Of a stretch of DNA of 64,000 nucleotides, positions 1 through 8,822 are shown in pieces; position 1 is the first letter of the stretch; each line of letters starts with the position of its first letter. The position numbers and the translations under genes are program-made. The stretch comes from Aquimarina brevivitae (GTDB lineage: Bacteria > Bacteroidota > Bacteroidia > Flavobacteriales > Flavobacteriaceae), in NCBI RefSeq assembly GCF_004216895.1, contig NZ_SGXE01000002.1, positions 744,001 to 808,000 of the forward strand. The letters are read 5' to 3'. The notes below the pieces were generated by a model that was not told the origin of the DNA, did no database searches, and saw only the letters and a program-made list of their open reading frames with translations.

Positions 1-551
1 TCAGCAAGATTCGGTAGATTGTCGATAAAGCCTTCGACCATTTCCAGCCTTTTGTTTTCGTTATCTATCCCTTGACTAGCTTTAAGATGAGCTACAAAAA
101 CCTCTAAGTAAATAGGGTTAGTTTCTTGGTTTTCGGTAATAAATTGTAAAGTATACCAATTGATGTCTCTGATTGTGTTACTAATTCTTTCGCTATTGAG
201 TAGCTTTAATTTCTTATTATTAAAAAATATAATTTGATGTAATTCTACATCAGAATTTGAAAAATTGGATAAAAAAGGTGCTCTAGAATATATTTGCCCG
301 TCATCATTCATGGCATCATTTAAAATTTCATCGGCACCTGTTTCGTTTTCTAATTCGCAAATCATAAACAAATCAGGTTCGTAGGAATCAATAATTGTTT
401 CCAAGTATACTTCTCTATTTGATGGTGGTGCCGTGGGATAATTCAAAACATTATAAAACATGGTTTTGATAACCGACTGTCCAAACCCAAGGGAACTACA
501 GAGTAGTGTCAAAAACACTACTAGCGATAGGCTATTGCAACGAATATTCAT
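1..551 (-). CDS. Secreted endonuclease/exonuclease/phosphatase-family protein (3' end outside window)
   Basis: The minus-strand reading frame opens with ATG at 551 and runs off the window start, so only the first ~183 residues are visible. It begins with a signal peptide (charged MNIR, hydrophobic SLSLVVFLTLLCSS, ending near GFGQS). Next comes IKTMFYNVLNYP and then EPDLFMICELEN, the N-terminal pattern of the endonuclease/exonuclease/phosphatase fold, where the Asn and the Glu of the second motif are catalytic or metal-binding. A later FVAHLKAS segment fits the third conserved strand. Known relatives are extracellular nucleases or phosphodiesterases; the substrate here cannot be told. The gene lies upstream of, and on the same strand as, whatever is left of the window. 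The downstream catalytic His motifs are not visible. Confidence 0.75.
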   Translation of the reverse strand, partial: MNIRCNSLSLVVFLTLLCSSLGFGQSVIKTMFYNVLNYPTAPPSNREVYLETIIDSYEPDLFMICELENETGADEILNDAMNDDGQIYSRAPFLSNFSNSDVELHQIIFFNNKKLKLLNSERISNTIRDINWYTLQFITENQETNPIYLEVFVAHLKASQGIDNENKRLEMVEGFIDNLPNLA

Positions 552-570
552 TCTATAAATGTAATAACGT

Positions 571-1260
571 TTAGAAATTAGGACTTAAGTTATATTCGCC
601 GTAGAATTTGTCTAAGATTGCCAAAACCTCTTCCGGAGTATCAACTACGTGAATTAGATCCATATCACCGGGACTAATGTTTTTAAAACTATCCAGTAGT
701 GTAGATTTAACCCAATCGATCAATCCACTCCAAAATTCTGTTCCTACCAGGATTATTGGAAACTTATCAATTTTTTTAGTTTGTATTAAAGTTATCGCTT
801 CGAATAATTCATCTAATGTTCCAAAGCCCCCAGGCATTACTACAAAGCCTTGAGAATATTTTACAAACATTACCTTTCTTACAAAGAAATAATCAAAATC
901 TAAGCTTTTATCACTATCGATATAAGGATTATCGTGTTGTTCAAAGGGTAAATCAATGTTTAGCCCTACGGAGGTTCCGCCTGCTAGGTGTGCACCTTTA
1001 TTACCAGCTTCCATAATACCTGGTCCACCACCGGTAATTACTCCGTAGCCGTGATCTACAATTTCTTTTGCAATGTCAACTGCTAATTGGTAATATTTAG
1101 TATCAATTTTTGTTCTTGCTGAACCAAATATGGAAACACAAGGTCCGATACGGCTCATTTTTTCAAAACCGTTAACAAATTCTCCCATAATCTTGAATAT
1201 TGCCCAGGAGTCATTGGTTTTAATCTCGTTCCAACCCTTATGATGTTGTTCTTTTCTCAT
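571..1260 (-). CDS. LOG-family Rossmann-fold protein (TIGR00730; probable nucleotide 5'-monophosphate phosphoribohydrolase)
   Basis: A 229-residue protein with the two signature motifs of the LOG/YgdH 'lysine decarboxylase-like' family: GGGPGIMEA at residues 77-85 and PGGFGTLDE at 143-151. In characterised members these bind the ribose-phosphate and carry the catalytic Glu of a cytokinin riboside 5'-monophosphate phosphoribohydrolase. The old label 'lysine decarboxylase' is a mis-annotation. No signal peptide is present, so it is cytosolic. It starts 3 bp after the uvrA stop codon on the same strand, which suggests co-transcription with uvrA. That placement does not explain its role. Family assignment is firm; the physiological substrate in this organism is not known. 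Confidence 0.9.
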   Translation of the reverse strand: MRKEQHHKGWNEIKTNDSWAIFKIMGEFVNGFEKMSRIGPCVSIFGSARTKIDTKYYQLAVDIAKEIVDHGYGVITGGGPGIMEAGNKGAHLAGGTSVGLNIDLPFEQHDNPYIDSDKSLDFDYFFVRKVMFVKYSQGFVVMPGGFGTLDELFEAITLIQTKKIDKFPIILVGTEFWSGLIDWVKSTLLDSFKNISPGDMDLIHVVDTPEEVLAILDKFYGEYNLSPNF

Positions 1261-1263
1261 CTT

Positions 1264-4101
1264 CTATGTATGCTTTAATTCCTTTTTTAAAAACCTTGCG
1301 GTATAACTTTTTTTGTCCTTTATTATTTCTTCGGGGGTTCCGGTCGCTACTACTTTTCCTCCATTTTTTCCACCCTCATAACCGATGTCAATAATATAGT
1401 CTGCCATTTTGATTACATCGAGATTATGTTCAATTATCAATACTGTATTTCCTTTGTCTACTAAGGTGTTGAGTACATTCATTAGTACCCTAATATCTTC
1501 AAAATGTAACCCAGTTGTGGGTTCATCCAGGATATAGAAAGTGTTTCCGGTATCCCTTTTGGATAATTCAGTAGCTAATTTGATGCGTTGAGCTTCACCA
1601 CCAGATAGGGTAGTGGATTGTTGCCCAAGGGTAATGTAGCCTAAACCAACGTTTTGTATTGTTTTTACCTTTCTATGAATTTTGGGAATAGGTTCAAAAA
1701 AGCTACACGCTTCATTAATAGTCATTTCTAAAATATCTGCAATGGACTTTCCTTTGTATCGTATTTCTAGGGTTTCTCTATTAAATCTCTTGCCCTGACA
1801 GGTTTCGCATTCCACATAGACATCCGGTAAAAAATTCATTTCTATTACACGCAGACCACCGCCTTTGCAAGTTTCGCAACGTCCTCCAGTAACATTAAAG
1901 CTAAATCGACCGGGTTTGTAACCCCGTATCATAGCTTCAGGAGTCTTAGCAAAAAGACTACGTATTTCAGAAAATACTCCGGTATACGTAGCTGGGTTAG
2001 ATCGAGGTGTTCTACCAATAGGTGATTGATTAATATCTATTACTTTATCAGCGTGATCTAAACCTTTAATGCTCTTATACGGCATTGGTTTTTTTACCCC
2101 ATTAAAATAATGCGCATTCAAAATAGGGTAAAGGGTTTCATTAATTAAAGTAGACTTACCACTACCAGAAACACCAGTAACCGCAATCATTTTACCTAAA
2201 GGTATGTCAACGCTGACATTTTTAAGGTTATTACCCGTAGCCCCTTTAAGTGATATAGACTTACCGTTACCTTTTCTTCTTTTCTCAGGAATTTCAATTT
2301 CCTTTGCACCACTAAGATAGTCTGCTGTGAGGGTATGGTGTTTTTTTATCTCTTTTGGAGTGCCCTGACTAATAATTTCACCACCGTGTCTACCTGCTCT
2401 TGGTCCAATATCGATAACGTGGTCTGCTCTTTCTATCATATCTTTATCGTGTTCTACCACGATAACAGAGTTGCCTATGTCTCTAAGCTGTTCTAGCGAA
2501 TTAATTAATTTTTCATTATCTCTTTGATGTAACCCGATGCTTGGCTCATCTAAAATATATAAGACCCCAACAAGCTGCGAGCCAATTTGTGTAGCAAGCC
2601 GTATACGCTGAGCCTCTCCACCGGATAAGGATTTACTGCTTCGATTGAGCGATAAATAGGTGAGTCCAACATCTATTAAAAACTGGAGTCGGGCATTAAT
2701 TTCTTTAAGAATTTCACTTGCAATTTTTTGCTGTTTTTCTGATAATTCTGAAGGCAACTTCGAAAACCAATCTGCTAACTCGCTAATATCCATTTGTGCT
2801 AAATCAGCTATGCTTTTTGCGTTTACTTTAAAATAAAGTGATTCTTTTCTAAGTCTGGATCCCTGACACTCAGAACATACTACTTTATCCATGTATTCCT
2901 TGGCCCATCTTCTCAAAGAGGTTGAATCATTTTTGTGATAGGTTTGCTCAATAAATGTAGCTACTCCTTCAAAGTCTATTTTATACTCGCGTGTAACACC
3001 AAGGGTTTTGCTATCTACTGAGAATTTTTCTTTACCTCCGTGTAAGATCATATCCATGGCTTCATTAGGAATGGATTTGATAGGGTCACTCAATTTAAAG
3101 TTAAAGCGTTGTGCGATTAGTTCCAACTGTTTAAAGGCCCAATTATTCTTTTGTGCGCCGTGTGGGGCTAAACCACCACTTTTTATTGATTTTCCTTCAT
3201 CAGGAATTATTTTCTTGAGATTTACTTCGTGTAAAGTACCGATACCGTTACACTTAGGGCAGGCACCCTTAGGGGAGTTAAAAGAAAAATTATTTGGCTC
3301 GGGATTAGGGTAAGAAATTCCTGTGGATGGACACATTAAATTTCTACTAAAAAATCGAGTTTCATTTGTATCTTGATCTAATACCATCAGAACATCATCA
3401 CCGTGATACATCGCTGTATTGATGGTTTCCATTAATCGTTTGGAATTGTCCTTGGAGGCATCAGGAATCAATCTATCAATAACGATTTCGATATCGTGGG
3501 TTTTATAACGATCAAGTTTAAGCCCTTTAACAATATCTTTTATTTCTCCGTCGGCTCTTACTTTAACAAAGCCTTGTTTGCCAATTTGCTCAAAAAGCTC
3601 TCTATAATGTCCTTTTCTTGACCGAACAACAGGGGCAAGTATATTAATCCGTTTGCCTTGAAAAGATTCAATAATTAAATCTTTGATTTGCTCATCACTA
3701 TAGCTGACCATCTTTTCGCCAGTATTGTAACTGTAGGCATCGCTAGCTCTTGCAAAAAGTAATCTTAAGAAATCATAGATCTCGGTTATCGTTCCTACAG
3801 TACTACGCGGACTTTTACTGGTTGTTTTTTGTTCAATGGCAATTACCGGAGATAGCCCATCAATTTTGTCTACATCTGGGCGTTCCAAACCACCTAAAAA
3901 CTGCCTAGCATAGGCAGAAAACGTCTCAATATATCTACGTTGCCCTTCGGCATATATGGTGTCAAATGCCAGTGAAGATTTTCCACTACCAGATAAACCA
4001 GTGATGACTACCAATTTTTCTCTAGGTATAGTTACATCAATATTTTTAAGGTTATGTACCCTAGCACCTAAAACTTCTATATTTTCTTCTGATGAAACCA
4101 T
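1264..4101 (-). CDS. uvrA: Excinuclease ABC subunit A
   Basis: UvrA, the damage-recognition ATPase of nucleotide excision repair, 945 residues from the chosen start. Both ABC modules are complete: Walker A GLSGSGKSS in the first and GVSGSGKST in the second, with two LSGGEAQRI signatures. Zinc-binding Cys pairs (CPKCNG, CSECQG, CETCKGG...CETCQG) are present. The open frame extends to 4170, but I prefer ATG at 4101 (MVSSEENIEVLGARVHNLKNI). The family's conserved N-terminus begins there, and a -7 promoter box at 4121-4128 lies inside the extension and would put the transcript start just upstream of 4101. The LOG-family gene follows 3 bp downstream. Confidence 0.97.
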   Translation of the reverse strand: MVSSEENIEVLGARVHNLKNIDVTIPREKLVVITGLSGSGKSSLAFDTIYAEGQRRYIETFSAYARQFLGGLERPDVDKIDGLSPVIAIEQKTTSKSPRSTVGTITEIYDFLRLLFARASDAYSYNTGEKMVSYSDEQIKDLIIESFQGKRINILAPVVRSRKGHYRELFEQIGKQGFVKVRADGEIKDIVKGLKLDRYKTHDIEIVIDRLIPDASKDNSKRLMETINTAMYHGDDVLMVLDQDTNETRFFSRNLMCPSTGISYPNPEPNNFSFNSPKGACPKCNGIGTLHEVNLKKIIPDEGKSIKSGGLAPHGAQKNNWAFKQLELIAQRFNFKLSDPIKSIPNEAMDMILHGGKEKFSVDSKTLGVTREYKIDFEGVATFIEQTYHKNDSTSLRRWAKEYMDKVVCSECQGSRLRKESLYFKVNAKSIADLAQMDISELADWFSKLPSELSEKQQKIASEILKEINARLQFLIDVGLTYLSLNRSSKSLSGGEAQRIRLATQIGSQLVGVLYILDEPSIGLHQRDNEKLINSLEQLRDIGNSVIVVEHDKDMIERADHVIDIGPRAGRHGGEIISQGTPKEIKKHHTLTADYLSGAKEIEIPEKRRKGNGKSISLKGATGNNLKNVSVDIPLGKMIAVTGVSGSGKSTLINETLYPILNAHYFNGVKKPMPYKSIKGLDHADKVIDINQSPIGRTPRSNPATYTGVFSEIRSLFAKTPEAMIRGYKPGRFSFNVTGGRCETCKGGGLRVIEMNFLPDVYVECETCQGKRFNRETLEIRYKGKSIADILEMTINEACSFFEPIPKIHRKVKTIQNVGLGYITLGQQSTTLSGGEAQRIKLATELSKRDTGNTFYILDEPTTGLHFEDIRVLMNVLNTLVDKGNTVLIIEHNLDVIKMADYIIDIGYEGGKNGGKVVATGTPEEIIKDKKSYTARFLKKELKHT

Positions 4102-4120
4102 AATTTTTTGACCAAGAGTG

Positions 4121-4128
4121 CAAATGTA
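4121..4128 (-). promoter_or_regulatory. uvrA promoter, -7 box
   Basis: Read on the minus strand this is TACATTTG, matching the Bacteroidota -7 consensus TAnnTTTG, 20 bp before ATG at 4101. No clear -33 TTG element is visible. Its position inside the extended open frame is the main argument for the shorter UvrA start. No SOS-type operator was recognised. Confidence 0.6.
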
Positions 4129-4262
4129 GTTAATAGATTGGTTTTTGTAAAATAGCTTTCCATTGATCAATGTTAAAGCGGTGTTATATTTTTTTGATAT
4201 TACCGTGTAAAGCTGTCTAATGTTTATATTTTAGCAGTCGTACTAATCAAATTTTTTAACTC

Positions 4263-4787
4263 ATGATTTTAGGAATAGGTTCAAGAATAAATCATCCCAA
4301 ATATGGTAAAGGTGTGGTTACTAATGTGACTTCAAAAATGTATTGGGTTACTTTTATTGATAATGGATTAGAAACTATCGATACCGATGATGAATTTGAA
4401 ATTATTGAAGCAGCGGAAGATGAAGTTGATACGGTTAGTTTTTATGAAGTAGAAAACACGCTAAGAAACTTACTAAAAAAGTATAGTGATATATCAGAGA
4501 TTGTTCCTATAGCTGATAAATGGAAAGGAGGTAAGATCATTCTAGAACCTGGTGATACTAACTTATCGTCTAAAGAAATTCCAATAGAAACGTTCTTTCA
4601 TAAAATTGTCATGGTTAGAGATCGTATCCGCGTTATGGAACAAAAAATCAATAGCTCCAAGGTGATTGATGACCAGGACAAGGTAGATCTGCAACAGTAT
4701 ATTACCCGGATGTATGGAAGTTTAACCACCTTTAATGTGATGTTTAAAAATAAATCTCAGCAATTTACCGGGAGTAGCAAAAAATAG
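4263..4787 (+). CDS. Conserved hypothetical protein with N-terminal Tudor/KOW-like small beta-barrel
   Basis: A 174-residue cytosolic protein that I do not recognise by name. The first ~45 residues (GIGSRINHPKYGKGVVTNVTSKMYWVTFIDNG) have the rhythm of a small SH3/Tudor-like barrel, as in CarD, Mfd RID or UvrD C-terminal domains. The PKYGKGVV stretch is typical of UvrD/PcrA-type modules that bind RNA polymerase. The rest is acidic and helical (residues 50-170), with no catalytic motif visible. It diverges from uvrA with ~160 bp between the starts. Tudor-type barrels bridging repair factors and RNA polymerase make the pairing with uvrA suggestive, but this is inference only. Confidence 0.65.
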   Translation: MILGIGSRINHPKYGKGVVTNVTSKMYWVTFIDNGLETIDTDDEFEIIEAAEDEVDTVSFYEVENTLRNLLKKYSDISEIVPIADKWKGGKIILEPGDTNLSSKEIPIETFFHKIVMVRDRIRVMEQKINSSKVIDDQDKVDLQQYITRMYGSLTTFNVMFKNKSQQFTGSSKK

Positions 4788-4805
4788 TCAGGAAAAAGAC
4801 TATTT
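4782..4805. terminator. Possible weak hairpin between convergent genes
   Basis: AAATAGTC and GACTATTT form an 8-bp inverted repeat around an 8-nt loop, spanning both stop codons of the convergent genes at 4787 and 4800. A-runs flank it but there is no long T tract, so terminator function is uncertain. Confidence 0.3.
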
Positions 4806-5510
4806 AAGAGTACTCACATTAAGATTACTAACTGGGATCTCTAAAACACCTAATACTTTGCGAGTTTTTGCGAATTGTGCACCACTGTTCATAGTGGTCC
4901 AATCACTCCAGGTAACTTCTAATCCTCCTATAGGAATAATAGAAACCCACATTTTGTAACTGATCGGAATATAGTTTTCATCTACTCGCCACAAGTAGGA
5001 GTCTCCAGGTGTGGTTCCTCCGCTGGTATAGGTGACTAATAATTCTTTGGTTCCACCTTCGTTAGTTATTATACTTCGTTTGGTACCGGGATCAAATAAT
5101 TTAAAAGGTGCTACTACCCAAAAGGAGTCATTATTAAAGTTGGCGATGGCATTTTCAATTATTTCGTCATCCGAGCTATTGCTTTGCTTCTTCAGTACTT
5201 TATTTTTTCTAGGATTCGAAAAATTTAAAAAAACACTGTCCTTAGCAATTTTTGCGTGCACTGTTTGATTTGATTTATTCCATTGGTAGCTGTTCTTACC
5301 TCTAAAGGTCCAGGAAATAATATCAGTTCTTTTATAAGCCTGATAATTTAGTGCTTCTTGTATGTTGCGAGCAAATTGATCCGCATCAGCGCTTGGGCTA
5401 GCAGATGGTATTTTTTCGTCTAAAACTAAAAATGTAATCAGTAGCGTTACTATAATTGCCAGTATACCAAAACCGGCGAATTTTATCGTTTTTAAGATGA
5501 TTTTTTTCAA
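4800..5510 (-). CDS. Membrane-anchored hypothetical protein
   Basis: A 236-residue protein of unknown function. Residues ~11-30 (FAGFGILAIIVTLLITFLVL) form one membrane segment preceded by Lys residues, so the remainder should lie outside the cytoplasm. The exported part has Trp-rich stretches (ISWTFRGKNSYQWNK, LEVTWSDWT) and no Cys, catalytic triad or metal motif that I can see. The gene is 9 bp upstream of aroB's stop on the same strand, and so is likely transcribed after aroB. The alternating beta pattern in the C-terminal half suggests a beta-sandwich or lipocalin-like exported domain, but this is only an impression. Confidence 0.6.
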   Translation of the reverse strand: MKKIILKTIKFAGFGILAIIVTLLITFLVLDEKIPSASPSADADQFARNIQEALNYQAYKRTDIISWTFRGKNSYQWNKSNQTVHAKIAKDSVFLNFSNPRKNKVLKKQSNSSDDEIIENAIANFNNDSFWVVAPFKLFDPGTKRSIITNEGGTKELLVTYTSGGTTPGDSYLWRVDENYIPISYKMWVSIIPIGGLEVTWSDWTTMNSGAQFAKTRKVLGVLEIPVSNLNVSTLK

Positions 5511-5519
5511 AATAGAGGT

Positions 5520-6596
5520 TTAAAGTGATTTGTAATAATTTAATGAGGCTGTGAGTAATGAGTTAGGTACTGTGCAATTATATTTGGCTTTGCCAATTTC
5601 TTCTAAAAGTACAAACAATATAGTATCGCCTTCATTTTTTTTGTCGTGTATTAATAGTTTAAGTATGGCTTCATAATCTTTTTCATCGATGTCAACCTTT
5701 GGAAAGGTATTTAAAATTATCGAAGCGATTTCATTCAATTCCTGATCGGTAAGGGTTAAAAGTTCTTTCGATAAAAAAGCTTCCGTAATCATGCCAATAG
5801 CGATGGCTTCGCCGTGTAATAAGGTTGGCTTTTGCGAATGTGTCAAATAAAAAGACTCTATAGCATGGCCTAAAGTGTGTCCAAAATTTAAGTATTTTCT
5901 AATATTTTGCTCTCTTGGATCTTCCTTTACAATTTTGTTTTTGATCTCAACAGATTCATAAATCAGTGTGGTTAGGTCTTCCGTCGTTAAGTTTGCTAAA
6001 TCTGTTAATTTTTTCCAATAGCTTTTGTCAGCGATCAATCCGTGCTTTAACATTTCTGCTAGTCCGCTACGCATTTGATCAGCGGGTAAAGTTGATAGAT
6101 AAGTGGAGTCGACCAATACCATCTCTGACTCACTGATGACACCCACCATATTTTTTAAATTACCAAGATCAACACCTGTTTTTCCCCCAACAGAAGCATC
6201 CACCATCGCTAATAAGGAAGTGGGTATGTTGATGTAAGGGATTCCTCTTTTAAACGTACAAGCTACAAAACCACCCAAATCAGTAACCACACCACCACCT
6301 AAATTAATCATTAAGCTTTTTCGATCAGCTCCTAATTCCGAAAGTACATTCCAAACTCCAGTACACGTTTCTATGTTTTTGTGAATTTCACCCGCCTCAA
6401 TTTCGATAATTTCGATTGTATAGTCACCCTTTACGTTTCCTAAAAAATAGGAAAGGCAAAATTGATGTGTATTGCTATCGACTAATACAAAAATTTTAGA
6501 AGGCTTACTTTTTTCGAGATATGTATTGAGATTGGTATAACCATCGGTGTTAAAATAAACGATAGAATCTTTGGAAACTATAGGTTTCATAGGCAT
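5520..6596 (-). CDS. aroB: 3-dehydroquinate synthase
   Basis: AroB catalyses the second step of the shikimate pathway, turning DAHP into 3-dehydroquinate with NAD+ and a divalent metal. At 358 residues it has the usual length. The NAD-binding and active-site core is clear: GGGVVTDLGGFVACTFKRG, then PTSLLAMVDASVGGKTGVD and LKNMVG. The metal-binding segment includes RSGLAEMLKHG (the Glu) and the His residues of FGHTLGHAIE and LHGEAIAIGM. ATG at 6596 gives MPMKPIV; the Met two codons later is an equally possible start. aroC, the last step of the pathway, is at 58.9 kb, so aro genes are scattered here. Confidence 0.95.
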   Translation of the reverse strand: MPMKPIVSKDSIVYFNTDGYTNLNTYLEKSKPSKIFVLVDSNTHQFCLSYFLGNVKGDYTIEIIEIEAGEIHKNIETCTGVWNVLSELGADRKSLMINLGGGVVTDLGGFVACTFKRGIPYINIPTSLLAMVDASVGGKTGVDLGNLKNMVGVISESEMVLVDSTYLSTLPADQMRSGLAEMLKHGLIADKSYWKKLTDLANLTTEDLTTLIYESVEIKNKIVKEDPREQNIRKYLNFGHTLGHAIESFYLTHSQKPTLLHGEAIAIGMITEAFLSKELLTLTDQELNEIASIILNTFPKVDIDEKDYEAILKLLIHDKKNEGDTILFVLLEEIGKAKYNCTVPNSLLTASLNYYKSL

Positions 6597-6650
6597 TTTT
6601 TAGAATCACGAAATTAAGTAGAATTTATAATAAAATAAACTTGCAAATTT

Positions 6651-6658
6651 TATATTTG
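6651..6658 (+). promoter_or_regulatory. Proline dehydrogenase promoter, -7 box inside an inverted repeat
   Basis: TATATTTG matches TAnnTTTG and lies ~95 bp before the ATG at 6753. It is the right arm of a perfect 7-bp inverted repeat (TGCAAAT at 6642-6648, ATTTGCA at 6654-6660). That arrangement could be a repressor or activator site for the proline dehydrogenase gene or the divergent aroB. Operator function is inference. Confidence 0.45.
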
Positions 6659-6752
6659 CAGATATCGTAAAATATATGGTATATCACCATTTTATTTGTT
6701 GAATAGACATAAAATATAATTCTTCATTGAAGATTTTTAATTTATATAGTTA

Positions 6753-7937
6753 ATGAGTAAAAAAAACCTTTTTGATAATACGGAAGTGGCTTTCGCCCTT
6801 AAGAGTGATGCTGAATTGGATAGAGCTTACTTTCTTTTTAAAATGATATCCATTGAACCTTTGGTAAAAATTGGTACTGCTATGACGAATTTTGCGTTAA
6901 AGGCAAAACTACCGGTTAAAAGCTTGATAAGAGCTACCGTTTTTGATCACTTTTGTGGTGGTGTTAGTGAGGCTGATTGTAGTTCAGTGGTCAATAAAAT
7001 GTATACAAAGCGGGTATGTTCTGTATTGGATTATTCTGTAGAAGGTAAGGAGGAAGAAGAGCAGTTTGATGAGGCTATGAACAGAATTTTAGAAATTCTG
7101 GATTTTGTAGATCAAAAAGAACCGATACCTTATGGAGTATTCAAACCAACTGCTTTTGGAAGATTTGCATTATGGCAAAAGAAAACAGAGGGCAAAACAC
7201 TTACTAAAGCAGAGGAAGAAGAATGGGATCGAATAGAAGCACGTTTTGACCGAGTATGTAATAAGGCTAGCGACTGCAATGTGGCCTTATTGATAGATAG
7301 TGAAGAGAGTTGGATGCAAGGTGCAGCTGATGATTTAGTCGCTAATATGATGCGTAAATATAATCGAGATAAAGCAATTATCTACAACACCCTACAATTA
7401 TATAGACACGATAGATTGGGATATCTTAAAGAACTGCACGAGGATGCCAAGAAACACGGATATAAAATTGGGATGAAAATAGTTCGGGGTGCGTATATGG
7501 AAAAGGAAAATGAAAGAGCGCAAGAACACGGGTACCTTTCTCCGATATGCATTGATAAACAAACTACAGACGATAACTTTAATACCACGTTAATCTATAT
7601 ACTTAATAATATTGAGGATATCGATGTTTTTATTGGTACCCATAATGAGTATAGTACTTTACTAGCCATAGAAACAATGGAGGAATTAGGTTTAGAGCCT
7701 TATGATCCTCGAATTTGGTTTGGGCAATTGTATGGTATGAGTGATCACATCAGTTTTAATTTAGCAGCAGCAGGTTACAACGTTGCCAAATACCTTCCTT
7801 TTGGTCCGGTTCGAGATGTAATGCCATACTTGATTAGAAGAGCACAAGAAAATACTTCAGTAGCAGGTCAAACCAGTAGAGAGCTTACATTAATCACCAG
7901 AGAACGAAAAAGACGTAAACTCGAAAATGAATCTTAA
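6753..7937 (+). CDS. Proline dehydrogenase
   Basis: A 394-residue FAD-dependent proline dehydrogenase (PutA PRODH-like TIM barrel), which oxidises proline to 1-pyrroline-5-carboxylate and passes electrons to quinone. Supporting motifs are the FAD/substrate-site strands LLIDSEESW, GMKIVRGAYMEKE, FIGTHNEYS and IWFGQLYGMSDHISF. The C-terminal LPFGPVRDVMPYLIRRAQENTS is the classic PRODH ending with its two substrate-carboxylate Arg residues. It is a monofunctional enzyme; no P5C dehydrogenase domain follows. The 3' end overlaps the next gene by 11 bp, so the two are translationally linked. Confidence 0.92.
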   Translation: MSKKNLFDNTEVAFALKSDAELDRAYFLFKMISIEPLVKIGTAMTNFALKAKLPVKSLIRATVFDHFCGGVSEADCSSVVNKMYTKRVCSVLDYSVEGKEEEEQFDEAMNRILEILDFVDQKEPIPYGVFKPTAFGRFALWQKKTEGKTLTKAEEEEWDRIEARFDRVCNKASDCNVALLIDSEESWMQGAADDLVANMMRKYNRDKAIIYNTLQLYRHDRLGYLKELHEDAKKHGYKIGMKIVRGAYMEKENERAQEHGYLSPICIDKQTTDDNFNTTLIYILNNIEDIDVFIGTHNEYSTLLAIETMEELGLEPYDPRIWFGQLYGMSDHISFNLAAAGYNVAKYLPFGPVRDVMPYLIRRAQENTSVAGQTSRELTLITRERKRRKLENES

Positions 7938-8307
7938 TCAAGTAACGGTTCCTTCTATCGATGTTGAAAATTCAATCCGTTTTTACAAAAAGCTCGGGCT
8001 TCAACTTATTGTAAAAGCTTTACCTCATTATGCTCGTTTTGAATGCCCTGATGGCGAAGCTACGTTTTCAATTCATCTCGTAGATCAATTACCCAATGGA
8101 GAAGGGGTATACCTTTATTTCGAGACGGAAGCAATTGATGAGGAGGTAGAGCGATTACAAAAAGAAGACATAGTATTTGACCTACTACCCACAGATCAAT
8201 CATGGCTATGGAGAGAAGCTCGTTTAAAGGATCCCGATGGTAATCGAATTGTTTTATACTACGCTGGTGAAAATCGTAAAGATCCTCCTTGGAGAATTAA
8301 TCAATAA
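7927..8307 (+). CDS. VOC-family (glyoxalase/bleomycin-resistance-like) protein
   Basis: A 126-residue single-domain protein of the vicinal oxygen chelate superfamily. It opens with LNQVTVPSIDVENSIRFYKKLGL, the standard first beta-alpha-beta unit, and ends with LKDPDGNRIVLYYAGENR, the standard last strand. Between these are only scattered possible metal ligands (H of SIHLVD, E of YLYFETEA). The family includes glyoxalase I, dioxygenases, antibiotic-binding and isomerase members; the exact activity cannot be assigned. It overlaps the proline dehydrogenase gene by 11 bp, suggesting a shared transcript. Confidence 0.85.
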   Translation: MNLNQVTVPSIDVENSIRFYKKLGLQLIVKALPHYARFECPDGEATFSIHLVDQLPNGEGVYLYFETEAIDEEVERLQKEDIVFDLLPTDQSWLWREARLKDPDGNRIVLYYAGENRKDPPWRINQ

Positions 8308-8371
8308 AAAATTAATGTTGATTTTAGAGCAAATAGATAGCTGAAATGATAAGCGTGAAATGCTTATTTGC

Positions 8372-8749
8372 TTAGTAATTAATACTTGTGATTTTTTGAA
8401 TAACCGCAATACTATCACAATTTTCAACAGTCAATTCAATAGCGATTTTTTTACTCTTTCCTTCAATACTATATAGATTACAAGAATCTAAATCGGTGTT
8501 ACTTTTTGAGAAATTAACACTACCATTTAGTAATATAGAAGAAACATTTGAAGTATCTAAATTATACTTTTTAAGGGATTGAAGTGCTTCCTCAGCATAA
8601 GCCCTTTCTTTAATTCGAATATTTTTTAAGACTCTAGCGCTTGGACCATAATCACAAGAAGTGTTTTTTCCTCCTAAAAAGAAAAATAAAAGGATAAGAC
8701 CAATTCCAAATCCACCTAGATAGTAGAGTAAACGTTGTCCTAAATTCAT
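8372..8749 (-). CDS. Membrane-anchored small protein, DUF4258-like
   Basis: A 125-residue protein with an N-terminal membrane segment (LLYYLGGFGIGLILLFFFLGG, ~residues 7-27), followed by NTSCDYGPSARVLKNIRIKERAY. From memory this N-terminus recurs in Flavobacteriia as a protein annotated DUF4258; I cannot run a search to confirm it. The soluble part alternates short strands and a helix and has three Cys (in SCDYG, LDSCNLY and VENCDS), which might pair if exported. It has its own -7 box at 8766-8773. The function is unknown. Confidence 0.65.
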   Translation of the reverse strand: MNLGQRLLYYLGGFGIGLILLFFFLGGKNTSCDYGPSARVLKNIRIKERAYAEEALQSLKKYNLDTSNVSSILLNGSVNFSKSNTDLDSCNLYSIEGKSKKIAIELTVENCDSIAVIQKITSINY

Positions 8750-8765
8750 TGACTTACATTTTCGG

Positions 8766-8773
8766 CAAATGTA
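8766..8773 (-). promoter_or_regulatory. Promoter -7 box for the small membrane protein at 8372-8749
   Basis: Minus-strand TACATTTG (TAnnTTTG) 17 bp upstream of the ATG at 8749. No convincing -33 element was seen. Confidence 0.5.
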
Positions 8774-8822
8774 ATAATTTGAAGAGTATTAAAAGCCAAT
8801 CAAAAAATTTTTACCTAATAAA

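Noticed and set aside
4102-4170. N-terminal extension of UvrA (23 residues)
   Set aside because: It contains a -7 promoter box and does not match the family start; Met at 4101 begins the conserved sequence.
8349-8367. Hairpin ATAAGC...GCTTAT between convergent genes
   Set aside because: Only 6 bp, AT-rich, without a proper T tract; too weak to call a terminator.
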